Shown here: one piece after another, positions 51,115 to 60,019 of the stretch
Layout: every line of letters starts with the position of its first letter
Numbering within the stretch: position 1 is the stretch's first letter
Assembly: GCF_014650075.1 (NCBI RefSeq)
Contig: NZ_BMUG01000002.1
Span: 310,001-374,000, forward strand
Reading direction: 5' to 3'
Origin: Streptomyces microflavus
Lineage (GTDB): Bacteria > Actinomycetota > Actinomycetes > Streptomycetales > Streptomycetaceae
DNA: 64,000 nucleotides
The notes under the pieces: generated by a model
Told to the model about the DNA's origin: nothing
Seen by the model: only the letters and a program-made list of their open reading frames with translations
Databases searched by the model: none
Program-made: the position numbers and the translations under genes

Positions 51115-52524
51115 ATGGACCCGTCGCCGGGAGCCACCCCGTACAGCGCCCCCGCCGGGTGCCCCATGCACCAGAAGCAGACCTCGCTGTACGGACCGGA
51201 GTTCGCCGCCGATCCGCACCGCGTGTACGACGCGTTCCGGGCGCACGGGCCCGCCGCGCCGATCGAGCTGGCGCCCGGGGTGGACGCCACGCTGATCGTG
51301 CAGCACGAGGCGGCGCTGCGGGTGCTCCAGAACCCGGCGCTGTTCGCCCGGGACTCGCGGCGCTGGGCGGCGCTGCGCGAGGGCGCCGTACCGATGGACA
51401 GCCCGGTGCTGCCGATGATGGCGTACCGGCCCAACTGCCTGTTCACCGACGGCGCGGAGCACCTGCGGCTGCGCAAGGCGGTCACCGAGTCGCTGGCGCG
51501 GCTCAACAGCAGCCGGCTCAGCCGGGACGTCGAGCGGATCGCCGACTACCTGATCGACCAGTTCATCGAGCGCGGCACCGCCGACCTGCTCAACGAGTAC
51601 GCCAAGCTCCTGCCGCTGCTGCTGTTCAACCAGCTCTTCGGCTGCCCCGGCGACATCGGCGACCGGCTGACCCGCTCGATGTCGGCCATCTTCGACGGCG
51701 AGGACGTGCTGCGCGCCAACGCGGAGCTGACGGAGTGCCTGATGGAGCTGGTCGCGCTCAAGCGCCGCCAGCCCGGTGAGGACATCACCTCCTGGCTGAT
51801 CCAGCACCCGGCGGGGCTGCGGGACGAGGAGCTGAAGGACCAGCTGGTGATGCTGATGGGCGCCGGCGTGGAGCCGGAGCGCAACCTCATCGCCAACGCG
51901 CTGCTGCTGATGCTCGCCGGGGACCAGCCGGGCGCGCCGGAGCGGCGCGGCTCGGGGATGCTCGTCGAGGACGCGCTGGACGACGTCCTGTGGAACAACC
52001 CGCCGATCGCCAACTACGCGACGCACTACCCGGTGCGGGACGTCGAGCTGGACGGGGTGACGCTGAAGGCGGAGACCCCGGTACTGATCAGCTTCGCTGC
52101 CGCGAACACCGACCCGTCCCTCACCGACGCCCGCCAGACCCTGAGCAAGGGGGCCCACCTCGCCTGGGGCGCGGGGCCGCACGTCTGCCCGGCCAAGTCG
52201 CCGGCGACGCTCATCGCGCTGACCGCGATCGAGAAGATCCTCAACACCGTGCCCGACCTCTCGCTGGCCGTTCCGGCCTCCGGCATCGGCTGGCGTCCGG
52301 GCCCCTTCCACCGGGCCATGATCGCGCTGCCCGTACGGTTCACCCCGACCGCCGCCCGCCGTACCACGACCGGGGCCCAGCCGCCGGCGCAGACCTCGGC
52401 GCAGCTGCCCGACCCGTACCGGAACGTGGCACCCCAGCCGGGCGCGGCACCTCGTCACGCTGCGGAGCCGGCCAAGAAGCCCAAGGGCTGGTGGAGTTCG
52501 TTCCTGGACGTCTTCCGCGTCTGA
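51115..52524 (+). CDS. Conservon cytochrome P450, CYP157-like, lacking ExxR
   Basis: The 469-residue P450 has the heme-binding loop LAWGAGPHVCPAK (Cys358) and an I helix GAGVEPERN (249-257) in place of the usual AGxxT. In the K helix, the nearly universal ExxR is replaced by DDVLW (289-293). CYP157 members linked to S. coelicolor conservons are known for this loss. A Pro/Ala-rich tail of about 55 residues follows the catalytic core and may contact the GTPase complex. The spacer of 126 bp after cvnD suggests the same transcription unit. Substrate unknown. Confidence 0.93.
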   Translation: MDPSPGATPYSAPAGCPMHQKQTSLYGPEFAADPHRVYDAFRAHGPAAPIELAPGVDATLIVQHEAALRVLQNPALFARDSRRWAALREGAVPMDSPVLPMMAYRPNCLFTDGAEHLRLRKAVTESLARLNSSRLSRDVERIADYLIDQFIERGTADLLNEYAKLLPLLLFNQLFGCPGDIGDRLTRSMSAIFDGEDVLRANAELTECLMELVALKRRQPGEDITSWLIQHPAGLRDEELKDQLVMLMGAGVEPERNLIANALLLMLAGDQPGAPERRGSGMLVEDALDDVLWNNPPIANYATHYPVRDVELDGVTLKAETPVLISFAAANTDPSLTDARQTLSKGAHLAWGAGPHVCPAKSPATLIALTAIEKILNTVPDLSLAVPASGIGWRPGPFHRAMIALPVRFTPTAARRTTTGAQPPAQTSAQLPDPYRNVAPQPGAAPRHAAEPAKKPKGWWSSFLDVFRV

Positions 52525-52897
52525 TTCACACCCTTGCGTGCATGATTCATTCGTCCGACAATTCGCATACGAGAACGAGCGTGCGACCGGGCCGTCACTG
52601 TCGTCCGGGTGCAGGGCAAGGCGATCGGGGCGGCGATCGGGCCGCCGACGGTCCGGGGCGGAATTGGACCAGCCCGTGGACGCCCGGACGAGGCCCGTCC
52701 CGCGCCGCCCCGAGGCCGCCCCGCAGGTGACGAAAGCCCTGCTCAACTCCTGTGCGACCGCAACCCGGATGGCGGATCCGCCGTACCTGGACGCGGAGCC
52801 GATGGCCGCGGTCGCGGCAACCGGTCGGCGCACACCCCCTCGCACTCCTGCGCCCGACACGTCACACTCGTAACAATCAACTGGGGAGGTCTCGGGC
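52525..52897. other. Gap between conservon P450 and TerC gene
   Basis: In these 373 bp I see no gene with convincing start and codon pattern; an open frame at 52538-52873 has an Arg-rich shadow-like composition. No terminator-like hairpin of note follows the P450. I looked for a yybP-ykoY riboswitch, common before TerC genes, and did not find its conserved elements. Confidence 0.45.
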
Positions 52898-53884
52898 GTG
52901 GATGTACCGGTATGGCTCTGGGTGGCGTTCGCCGTAACGGTGGTCGTCTCCCTCACAGTCGACTTGCTTGCCCACCGAAACGCGCATGTCATCGGCTTCA
53001 AGGAAGCTGCCTGGTGGAGCGTGCTGTGGGTGAGCCTCGCGCTCATCTTCGGCGGTGTGGTCTTCTTCGTCCTGGGGACGACCGCGGGGACGGAATACAC
53101 GACGGCCTGGCTCCTGGAGAAGAGCCTCTCGGTCGACAACCTCTTCGTCTTCGCGCTGATCTTCGCCTATTTCAAGGTGCCCCGGGAATATCAGCACCGG
53201 GTGCTGTTCTTCGGCGTCATCGGCGCTCTGGTGTTCCGCGCGATCTTCCTGACGGCCGGCGTCGCGGTGGTGAACCGCTTCACCTTCGTGCTGTTCCTCT
53301 TCGCCGCGATCCTTTTCTGGAGCGCGTACAAAATCCTCAAGGACGACGAGGACAACTTCGACCCGGGCAAGAGTTTCGCGGTGCGCATGCTGCGGAAGAT
53401 CATGCCGGTCCGGGACGAGTACGCGGGGACGCACTTCATCATCAAGGAGGAGGGGAAGCGGGTCGCCACACCGCTGCTCGCGGTGGTCGCCGCGATCGAG
53501 GCGGCCGACCTGCTCTTCGCCGTCGACAGCGTGCCCGCCGTGCTGGCGGTCAGCGACGACGCCTTCATCGTCTACACCAGCAACGCGTTCGCCATTCTGG
53601 GGCTCCGGGCCCTGTACTTCCTGCTGGCGGGGCTGCTGGACCGTTTCCACTACCTGAGCACGGGCCTCGCGGTCATTCTGGCCTTCATCGCGGTCAAGCT
53701 CGTTCTTCAGGCATCGCACAAGATGATCAGCACCTCCATTCCGGAGATTCCCTCGCCGGTCAGCCTGGCGGTGATCGTGGTCATCCTGACGGCTTCGGTC
53801 GTGCTCAGTATCAGAAGGCCAGCGCCGGACAAGGACGCCGGGAACGGTGCGGAGGAGCCATCTGAAGATAAGCCCGCGGAGTAA
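52898..53884 (+). CDS. TerC-family integral membrane protein
   Basis: The 328-residue protein has about nine hydrophobic helices and the TerC marks TAWLLEKSLSVDNLFVFALIF and a second acidic TM motif, EAADLLFAVDSVPAVLAV. TerC/Alx proteins export Mn2+ or aid metal loading of secreted proteins, and some give tellurite resistance. GTG start at 52898 has GGGGAGG upstream. It ends in a charged cytoplasmic tail. A nested hairpin follows. Confidence 0.93.
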   Translation: MDVPVWLWVAFAVTVVVSLTVDLLAHRNAHVIGFKEAAWWSVLWVSLALIFGGVVFFVLGTTAGTEYTTAWLLEKSLSVDNLFVFALIFAYFKVPREYQHRVLFFGVIGALVFRAIFLTAGVAVVNRFTFVLFLFAAILFWSAYKILKDDEDNFDPGKSFAVRMLRKIMPVRDEYAGTHFIIKEEGKRVATPLLAVVAAIEAADLLFAVDSVPAVLAVSDDAFIVYTSNAFAILGLRALYFLLAGLLDRFHYLSTGLAVILAFIAVKLVLQASHKMISTSIPEIPSPVSLAVIVVILTASVVLSIRRPAPDKDAGNGAEEPSEDKPAE

Positions 53885-53898
53885 CCGAGCGGGTAATG

Positions 53899-53944
53899 GC
53901 CGGGCAAAGCGAAGGGAAAAAGTTTCCCTGTCGCGATGCCCGGC
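53899..53944 (+). terminator. Long nested stem-loop after terC-like gene
   Basis: GCCGGGCA (53899-53906) pairs with TGCCCGGC (53937-53944); inside are GCGA/TCGC and GGGAAA/TTTCCC (53914-53928) with an AAG loop. It can terminate the TerC transcript, but ends only 13 nt before the next ATG, so it could also control the zinc-ribbon gene. Confidence 0.65.
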
Positions 53945-53957
53945 CTATCGTTGGTAA

Positions 53958-54167
53958 ATGGCCAGTAAAAAGCGTGAGACCCAGCAGCGGGCCGCTTTCA
54001 TGTGCCCGACCTGCAAGCATCCCGTCCCCTCCGAGATCCAGCGCCGCAAGACCCTCGGCATCTTCGTCCCGGTCTGGCGCCCCGGCCCCTGCGAGAACCC
54101 CGACTGCGCGGATCACGCCGCCGAGGAGCGGCACTCCCGGCGCGCGGACCGCCGTACGGCTGACTAG
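53958..54167 (+). CDS. Small zinc-ribbon-like protein
   Basis: The 69-residue basic protein has CPTC (residues 16-19) and a second CxxxxC pair in GPCENPDC, a likely four-Cys zinc knuckle. I recognise the type as a conserved small Streptomyces protein but know no function. Weak ribosome-binding site (GTTGGTAA), starting 14 nt after the hairpin. Confidence 0.75.
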   Translation: MASKKRETQQRAAFMCPTCKHPVPSEIQRRKTLGIFVPVWRPGPCENPDCADHAAEERHSRRADRRTAD

Positions 54168-54250
54168 CGTGGCTGGCAGGGGGTGCGGTGCCGCCGGGGT
54201 GAAGACCGGGCCCGGGCGGCGAGGACCAGGACCGGAAGAGGGTCTCTGCC

Positions 54251-55048
54251 ATGGCTGTACAACCCGAAGGCACCCCGTGCTGGGCGGACGCCACGTTCGC
54301 CGACCTGGAGGGCGCCAAGAGCTTCTACGGTGATGTGCTCGGCTGGACGTTCGGCGAGAGTTCACCGGAGTACGGCGGCTACACGACGGCGTACGCGAAC
54401 GGAAAGCGAGCGGCTGCCGTGTGCCCGCCGATGCCGGGCACGGACGCCCCGTCCGCGTGGTGCCTGTATCTGGCCTCGCCGGACGCTGCCGCCACCGGCG
54501 AGAAGGTCCGCGCGGGCGGCGGCGAGGTGCTGATGGAGCCGATGCAGGTCGGCGAGTTCGGCACGATGCTGCTGGCCCGCGACCCCGGCGGCGCGGTCTT
54601 CGGGGTGTGGCAGGCCGACACCCACGACGGGTTCGAGACGGAGATGGGCGTGCCCGGCGGCTACTGCTGGGGCGAGGTCTTCACCCGGGACCCGAAGGCC
54701 GCGGACACGTTCTTCCCCGCCGTCTTCCCGTACACGGTACGGAAGTTCGACGACGAGTCGATGGACTTCGGGATGTACGACGTCCAGGGGGAGACGGTGC
54801 TCGGCCGGATGGCGATGGGCGACGACTTCCCGCCCGAGGTGCCCGCGTACCTGAACGTGTACTTCGCCGTACCGGACTGCGACGCGGCGGTGGCGAAGGC
54901 GACCGAGCGGGGCGGGGTGCTGCGGTTCGGCCCGATGGACAGCCCCTTCGGCCGGTTCGCGGCGCTCTCCGACCCGCAGGGCGCGTCGTTCACCGTGATC
55001 GACGTGTCGAAGACGGAGGGCGAGATGCCGGCGACGAGCCCGGCCTGA
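54251..55048 (+). CDS. VOC-family (glyoxalase-like) protein with two domains
   Basis: The 265-residue protein consists of two VOC modules, each beginning with a CWAD/CWGE-type strand followed by a FYxxxLGW- or FFPAVFPY-type helix (ATFADLEGAKSFYGDVLGWTF; EVFTRDPKAADTFFPAVF). This arrangement is common in Streptomyces for hydroxylase-like or binding proteins conferring small-molecule tolerance. No metal triad can be assigned with confidence. A GAAGAGG lies 9-10 nt before the ATG. Confidence 0.88.
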   Translation: MAVQPEGTPCWADATFADLEGAKSFYGDVLGWTFGESSPEYGGYTTAYANGKRAAAVCPPMPGTDAPSAWCLYLASPDAAATGEKVRAGGGEVLMEPMQVGEFGTMLLARDPGGAVFGVWQADTHDGFETEMGVPGGYCWGEVFTRDPKAADTFFPAVFPYTVRKFDDESMDFGMYDVQGETVLGRMAMGDDFPPEVPAYLNVYFAVPDCDAAVAKATERGGVLRFGPMDSPFGRFAALSDPQGASFTVIDVSKTEGEMPATSPA

Positions 55049-55143
55049 GCGACGAGCCCTGTGCGCCGGGCCGAGCGAGCCCGGCGCACAGGGCTGACCG
55101 GGGAGCCCCGCACCCCGGCCTGACCGGAGAGCCCCTCCGTACG

Positions 55144-55201
55144 ATTCTCCGAGAACCTCGCATCTGCGATGGGCAATCGTCCGGAGAATGGTAAATGCGA
55201 G
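55144..55201. promoter_or_regulatory. Two interleaved inverted repeats upstream of the molybdate regulator
   Basis: ATTCTCCG (55144-55151) pairs with CGGAGAAT (55182-55189), and CTCGCAT (55157-55163) with ATGCGAG (55195-55201). The repeats interlock with nearly the same arm spacing, and a TAGCGT -10-like box at 55213-55218 follows, about 8 nt before the ATG. It is a candidate operator for the molybdate-sensing regulator; as RNA it could form a pseudoknot, though a leaderless start makes that unlikely. Confidence 0.5.
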
Positions 55202-55225
55202 CTGAATTGGCCTAGCGTGTTGCGC

Positions 55226-55621
55226 ATGCAGTCCTACACAATCGGTCAGGCAGCACGGCTCCTCGGGGTCAGCCCCGACACCGCCCGACGCTGGGCGGAC
55301 GCCGGCCGGGTCGCGACCCATCGCGACGAGGCCGGCCGCCGGCTGATCGACGGCCGTGCGCTGGCCGCCTTCTCGATCGAGGTCGGCCAGGGCGCCGCGG
55401 GCGAGGAGGAGACCCCCTACACCTCGGCGCGCAACGCCTTCCCGGGCATCGTCACCGCGGTGAAGCTCGGCGATGTCGCCGCCCAGGTGGAGATCCAGGC
55501 GGGCCCGCACCGGCTCGTCTCGCTCCTGACCCGGGAGGCCGTCGAGGAGCTGGGCCTTGAGGTCGGCATGCAGGCGACCGCCCGCGTGAAGTCGACCAGC
55601 GTGCACATCGACCGCACCTGA
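55226..55621 (+). CDS. MerR-like HTH + TOBE molybdate-binding regulator
   Basis: The 131-residue protein has an N-terminal excisionase/MerR-like HTH (YTIGQAARLLGVSPDTARRWADAGRV) and a C-terminal TOBE (Mop) domain (ARNAFPGIVTAVKLGDVAAQVEIQAG through VKSTSVHI). TOBE domains bind molybdate or tungstate, so it probably senses molybdate and represses the transport genes that follow. The start at 55226 is taken because the HTH begins there and a TAGCGT box lies just upstream, indicating a leaderless message. Confidence 0.92.
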   Translation: MQSYTIGQAARLLGVSPDTARRWADAGRVATHRDEAGRRLIDGRALAAFSIEVGQGAAGEEETPYTSARNAFPGIVTAVKLGDVAAQVEIQAGPHRLVSLLTREAVEELGLEVGMQATARVKSTSVHIDRT

Positions 55622-55752
55622 ACCCGGCCGGAACCACCCACGGCCGGGGGCCGAGTGCTGCCCGCACCACCCTTCTCCGCGCCCCGCGCGAACTCGTCCC
55701 CGCCCGGACGGCACCCCGCCGACCGGGCTCGCAGCCAAGGAGTCCCGCCCTC

Positions 55753-56571
55753 ATGTCTCTCCTGATCACCCGCCGGCGTGCCGCTGCCGCCGTCCTGACG
55801 ACCGCCCTCCTCGTCCCGCTCGCCGCCTGCGGCAACGACGACTCCGGCGCGGACAAGGACAGCGCCGCCGGCGCCAAGCCGTCGAACTCCGCGTCGGGCG
55901 CCCCGAAGGCGGACCTGACCGTGCTGGCCGCCGCCTCGCTGACCGACGTCTTCAAGGAGGCGGGAGCGGCGTACGAGAAGGAGAACCCGGGCACGAAGGT
56001 CACGTTCTCCTTCGCGGGCTCCCAGGAGCTGGCCGCCCAGGTCAAGCAGGGCGCCCCCGCCGACGCCCTGGTCACCGCCGACACCAAGACGATGGACGGC
56101 CTCACCGGCGAGACCGGCACCCCGACGGTCATCGCCAAGAACCGTCTCGTCATCGCCGTCGGCGAGGGCAACCCGGAGAAGGTCGAGAACCTCAAGGACC
56201 TCTCCGACACCGAGCTGAAGGTCGTCCTGGCCGCCCCCGAGGTGCCGGTGGGCCGCTACAGCAAGCAGATCCTCGACGCGCAGAAGATCGAGGTGAAGCC
56301 GGTCTCCCAGGAGCCCAACGTCCGCGCGGTCCTCAGCAAGGTCGAGCTCGGCGAGGCGGACGCGGGGCTCGTCTACAAGACGGACGCCGAGACGGCCACC
56401 GACAAGGTCGACGCGATCGACATCCCGGACGCGGAGAACGCCGTCGCCTCCTACCCGGCCGCCAGCCTGAAGGCGTCCAAGCACAGTGAGGCCGCCGCCG
56501 CGTTCGTGGCCTGGCTCTCCACGCCCGCCGCGCAGAAGATCCTCCAGGGCGCAGGCTTCCAGCAGCCGTAA
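55753..56571 (+). CDS. modA: Molybdate ABC transporter substrate-binding lipoprotein
   Basis: The 272-residue protein has a lipoprotein signal (LVPLAACGN), a Ser/Ala linker and a ModA fold: DLTVLAAASLTDVFKE at the first oxyanion-binding strand, FSFAGSQELAAQ, and VKQGAPADALVTAD. It captures molybdate outside the membrane. It lies 131 bp after the TOBE regulator and 82 bp before the fused permease/ATPase gene. Confidence 0.95.
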   Translation: MSLLITRRRAAAAVLTTALLVPLAACGNDDSGADKDSAAGAKPSNSASGAPKADLTVLAAASLTDVFKEAGAAYEKENPGTKVTFSFAGSQELAAQVKQGAPADALVTADTKTMDGLTGETGTPTVIAKNRLVIAVGEGNPEKVENLKDLSDTELKVVLAAPEVPVGRYSKQILDAQKIEVKPVSQEPNVRAVLSKVELGEADAGLVYKTDAETATDKVDAIDIPDAENAVASYPAASLKASKHSEAAAAFVAWLSTPAAQKILQGAGFQQP

Positions 56572-56653
56572 CCGCACCGCTCCCGGCAGGTCCGTCCCGT
56601 CCGACGGGCCTGCCGGGTCCCGCACCTCCCGCCAGCCGCCCGACGAGGTCACC

Positions 56654-58597
56654 ATGAAACGTCCAGCACTCCGCCGTACGCCCGGGGCCCGCGCCCCGCT
56701 CCTGCTGACGGTGCCCGCGCTGCTGGCCGTGGCGTTCCTGATGCTGCCGCTCGTCGGCATCCTGGCCCGTACCTCCTGGGGCGAGCTCGGTACGCACCTC
56801 ACCGCCGAGCCCACCACGCAGGCGCTCCGGCTCTCCCTCCTCGTCTCCCTCTGGGCACTCGGCCTCTCCCTGCTGTTCGGGGTGCCGCTGGCCTGGCTGC
56901 TGGCCCGGGTGCCCTTCCCCGGCAAGGCGTTCGTCCGCTCGCTGGTGCTGCTGCCGATGGTGCTGCCGCCCACGGTCGGCGGGGTCGCGCTGCTGCTGGC
57001 CTTCGGGCGGCGCGGGCTGCTCGGCCCGTGGCTGGAGGACACCTTCGGGATCACGCTCCCCTTCCACACCTCGGGGGCGGTGCTGGCGGCCACGTTCGTC
57101 GCGATGCCGTTCCTGGTGATCTCGCTGGAGGGCGCGCTCGGCGGACTGCGGCCCCGGTACGAGGAGACCGCCGCATCCCTCGGAGCCTCTCCGGTACGGG
57201 TGTTCCTCACCGTGACCCTGCCGATGGTCGCCCCCGGGCTGATCGCCGGAGCAGCCCTCACCTGGGCGCGGGCGCTCGGTGAGTTCGGCGCCACCATCAC
57301 CTTCGCCGGGAACCTCCCCGGCACCACGCAGACCCTGCCGCTCCAGGTCTATCTGCTGCTCCAGGAGTCGCCGGAGGCCGCCACCTCGGTGTCGCTGCTG
57401 CTCCTGGCGATCGCCATGATCGTGCTCATCGCGCTGCGCGGCCGCTGGACCGGCACCCCCGGCGACCACCGCGACCGGTCCGCCCCGCGTCCCGAGGAGC
57501 CGACGGGACCGGACGTCCTGCCCGAGCCACCCGCGTACGTACGGGAGAAGGCCCCCCAGGAGCGCTGGCCCCTGCACGCCGACGTCACCGGCTTCACCCG
57601 CCTCGCCCTGGCCGCCGACCCCGGCACCACCATCGCGGTCGTCGGCCCCAACGGCGCGGGCAAGACCACCCTCCTGCGCGCCCTCCTCGGCCTCACCCCG
57701 CGCGCCCACGCCCGACTGCGCCTGGGCGACACCGATGTGACGGCTCTCCCCCCGCACCGCCGGGGCGTCGCCTGGGTCCCCCAGGACGGGGCGCTCTTCC
57801 CGCACCTGAGCGCCCTGTCCAACACGGCGTACGGGCTCCGCACCCATGGCGTCCCCCGCGCGGAGGCCCGGCGCGAGGCGCAGTCCTGGCTGGACCGGCT
57901 CGGCGTCGGCCACCTGGCCCACCGCAAGCCCGGCCAGCTCTCCGGCGGCCAGGCCCAACGTGTCGCCCTGGCCCGCGCGCTGGCGGCCCGCCCGCGCCTC
58001 CTGCTGCTGGACGAACCGCTCGCCGCCCTCGACCAGACGACCCGGGCCCACGTCCGGCACACCCTCCGCCGCCACCTCGCGGAGTTCGGCGGGGTCTGCC
58101 TGATCGTCACGCACGACCCAGTCGAGGCGGTCTCCCTGGCCGACCGGGTCCTCGTCCTGGACGACGGCCGGGTCCTCCAGGACGAGCCGCCCTCCGAGGT
58201 GACCCGCCACCCCCGCTCCCCCTGGGTGGCCCGGATGCTCGGCCGCAACGCCTGGCCCGGCACCGCCACCGCCGACGGCCTGGAGCTGGCGGGCGGCGGC
58301 CACCTCGTGGTCGCCGAGCCCCTCGCGCCGGGCACGGAGGCCCTCGCGGTCATCGCCCCCGAAGCCGTCTCCGTACACCGCGAGAAGCCCACCGGATCCC
58401 CCCGCAACGTCTGGCCCGGCACGGTCCGCGAGATCACCTCGGGCGGCAGCCGGCTGCGGCTGCTGATCACCTCCGACCGGGCCCCGGACCTGGTCGCGGA
58501 GATCACCCCGCAGGCGGCGGCCGAGCTGCGCATCGCGGACGGCACGCAGGTCTGGACAGGCGTGAAGGCGACCGAGGTGACGGTGGTCCCGCTCTGA
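56654..58597 (+). CDS. modBC: Fused molybdate permease-ATPase (ModB-ModC)
   Basis: The 647-residue fusion has residues 1-260 as a ModB permease (five to six TM helices, EAA-type loop EETAASLGASPVRVFLTVTLP), a charged linker, then a ModC-like ABC ATPase with Walker A GPNGAGKTT (about 331-339), signature LSGGQAQRVALARAL (about 429-443), Walker B LLLLDEPLAALD and the H-loop THD. A C-terminal TOBE/Mop domain (about 575-647) follows. ModB and ModC are separate in most bacteria; the fusion is known in actinobacteria and enforces 1:1 stoichiometry. ATG at 56654 with GAGG upstream. Confidence 0.94.
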   Translation: MKRPALRRTPGARAPLLLTVPALLAVAFLMLPLVGILARTSWGELGTHLTAEPTTQALRLSLLVSLWALGLSLLFGVPLAWLLARVPFPGKAFVRSLVLLPMVLPPTVGGVALLLAFGRRGLLGPWLEDTFGITLPFHTSGAVLAATFVAMPFLVISLEGALGGLRPRYEETAASLGASPVRVFLTVTLPMVAPGLIAGAALTWARALGEFGATITFAGNLPGTTQTLPLQVYLLLQESPEAATSVSLLLLAIAMIVLIALRGRWTGTPGDHRDRSAPRPEEPTGPDVLPEPPAYVREKAPQERWPLHADVTGFTRLALAADPGTTIAVVGPNGAGKTTLLRALLGLTPRAHARLRLGDTDVTALPPHRRGVAWVPQDGALFPHLSALSNTAYGLRTHGVPRAEARREAQSWLDRLGVGHLAHRKPGQLSGGQAQRVALARALAARPRLLLLDEPLAALDQTTRAHVRHTLRRHLAEFGGVCLIVTHDPVEAVSLADRVLVLDDGRVLQDEPPSEVTRHPRSPWVARMLGRNAWPGTATADGLELAGGGHLVVAEPLAPGTEALAVIAPEAVSVHREKPTGSPRNVWPGTVREITSGGSRLRLLITSDRAPDLVAEITPQAAAELRIADGTQVWTGVKATEVTVVPL

Positions 58598-58696
58598 CCC
58601 GCTCCGTCCCCCGAAAGCATGGCGCGGGCCCCAGCGGGAACCAGACAACTGCCGTACGCGTACTCATGTACGACAGATCCGAGAGACGGGGCATCC

Positions 58697-59062
58697 ATGG
58701 CACTGTTCGGCAACGCGCACACGATCAACCCGGCCACCGCCCAGCAGGACTACGACCGGCTCCTCGGCCAGGGCGAGCAGGTGCACGCCGCGTTCCTGCT
58801 GATCCGCGACACGATCCTGTTCACGGACCGCCGGCTGATCCTCGTCGACAAGCAGGGCATCACCGGCAAGAAGACCGAGTACCACTCCGTGCCGTACCGC
58901 AGCATCACGCACTTCGCGGTGGAGACGGCCGGGACGTTCGACCTGGACGCCGAGCTGAAGATCTGGATCTCCGGCAGCCCCACCCCGCTCCAGAAGACGT
59001 TCACGAAGGGCGTCGACATCTACGAGGTGCAGGCGATACTCACGCAGTTCGTGGCGCGGTAG
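58697..59062 (+). CDS. Bacterial PH-domain protein
   Basis: The 121-residue protein matches the bacterial pleckstrin-homology type (bPH_1): ILFTDRRLILVDKQGITGKKTEYHSVPYRSITHFAVETAGTF in essence, then DLDAELKIWISG. No membrane segment. Function is unknown; such proteins form rings and may have stress roles. It converges with the amidase gene, 15 bp away. Confidence 0.9.
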   Translation: MALFGNAHTINPATAQQDYDRLLGQGEQVHAAFLLIRDTILFTDRRLILVDKQGITGKKTEYHSVPYRSITHFAVETAGTFDLDAELKIWISGSPTPLQKTFTKGVDIYEVQAILTQFVAR

Positions 59063-59077
59063 CCCGGCGACGGTGGT

Positions 59078-59857
59078 TCAGAAGTACGGGCGCAGCCGCG
59101 AGTTCGCCGCGTGCCCCGGGGCGGAGGCGCGCAGCCGGGCCACGCGCTCCCGCAGCTCGGGCAGCAGCCCGTACAGCACATCACCCGGGCAGCGGGTCTC
59201 ATAGCTGTCGCGGTGGCCCGAGATGACGTTCAGCCGGGCCACCTGGCCCTCGTCGAAACGGCTCTCCGCGTTCGACGAGACCAGCTCGACCGTGGCGAGC
59301 GGGTCGACGCCCGGCCGCAGCTTCCAGGCGGTCAGCTCCACCAGCGCGTCCATCATCGGCTTCGGCACCTCGGTCCCCTCGCCGAAGGTGCCGATCGCCG
59401 CGATGCCGACCGTGTCCGCGTTGAACCCCTTGGTGTGGGCGCCGAGCACCGACCGTCCGATGCCGCCCGCCCGGCCCTCGTAGATGGTGCCGCAGCGGTC
59501 GACGAGGAAGTTGTAGCCGATGTCGTCCCAGCCGTCCTTCTCCACATGGTCGGCCTGGACCGCCCGGATCAGCTCGGGGGCGTCCGCGCAGTCGTAGTCG
59601 TTGGGGTTGCCGGTGTGGTGGATGAAGACCGCCTTCGCCGCACCCGTGTACTGCGGGCGCTCCCGGACCAGGCCCTCGTCGGCCCGCCACTCCTGGCGGC
59701 CCACGACGGCGGGCTGCGGCAGTCCGCGCGGCGGCCTCGGCCCGGTGGCCAGTTCACGCCGCTGCCCGTCGCGCGCCGGGCCGTCCTGGAACACCAGGAG
59801 GACCAGGAGCAGCGACAGGGTGCCCAGGACGATTCGGCGGGACCACATGGAGTCCAC
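59078..59857 (-). CDS. PGRP-type N-acetylmuramoyl-L-alanine amidase, exported
   Basis: The 259-residue protein has an N-terminal signal anchor (about 9-23) and an amidase_2/PGRP domain. Zinc ligands and catalytic residues are visible: His in VFIHHTG, Tyr in DDIGYNFLVDRCG, His in VISGHRD and Cys in TRCPGD. It should cleave the lactyl-peptide bond of peptidoglycan. The ATG at 59848 (four codons on) is an alternative start. Confidence 0.92.
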   Translation of the reverse strand: MDSMWSRRIVLGTLSLLLVLLVFQDGPARDGQRRELATGPRPPRGLPQPAVVGRQEWRADEGLVRERPQYTGAAKAVFIHHTGNPNDYDCADAPELIRAVQADHVEKDGWDDIGYNFLVDRCGTIYEGRAGGIGRSVLGAHTKGFNADTVGIAAIGTFGEGTEVPKPMMDALVELTAWKLRPGVDPLATVELVSSNAESRFDEGQVARLNVISGHRDSYETRCPGDVLYGLLPELRERVARLRASAPGHAANSRLRPYF

Positions 59858-60019
59858 CCTGCGCCCCGACCTCGTCCTTCGCAGGGGAGCGGGCCGTTCG
59901 GGTGACCCCGGCCCGGTGAGGGCATTTCATCCGGAATGCGCACCGGGACGGGTGTTCTTACGATGAGATCCGGATCATCCGCCGCGCCCTGCGGGGGAGC
60001 CCGCCCGGATCGAGGAACC

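Noticed and set aside
52538..52873. Possible 111-codon gene between P450 and TerC
   Set aside because: No ribosome-binding site, Arg-rich shadow-like composition and no recognisable motif.
52525..52897. yybP-ykoY manganese riboswitch before the TerC gene
   Set aside because: The conserved helices and loop sequences are not visible; only a normal ribosome-binding site is seen.
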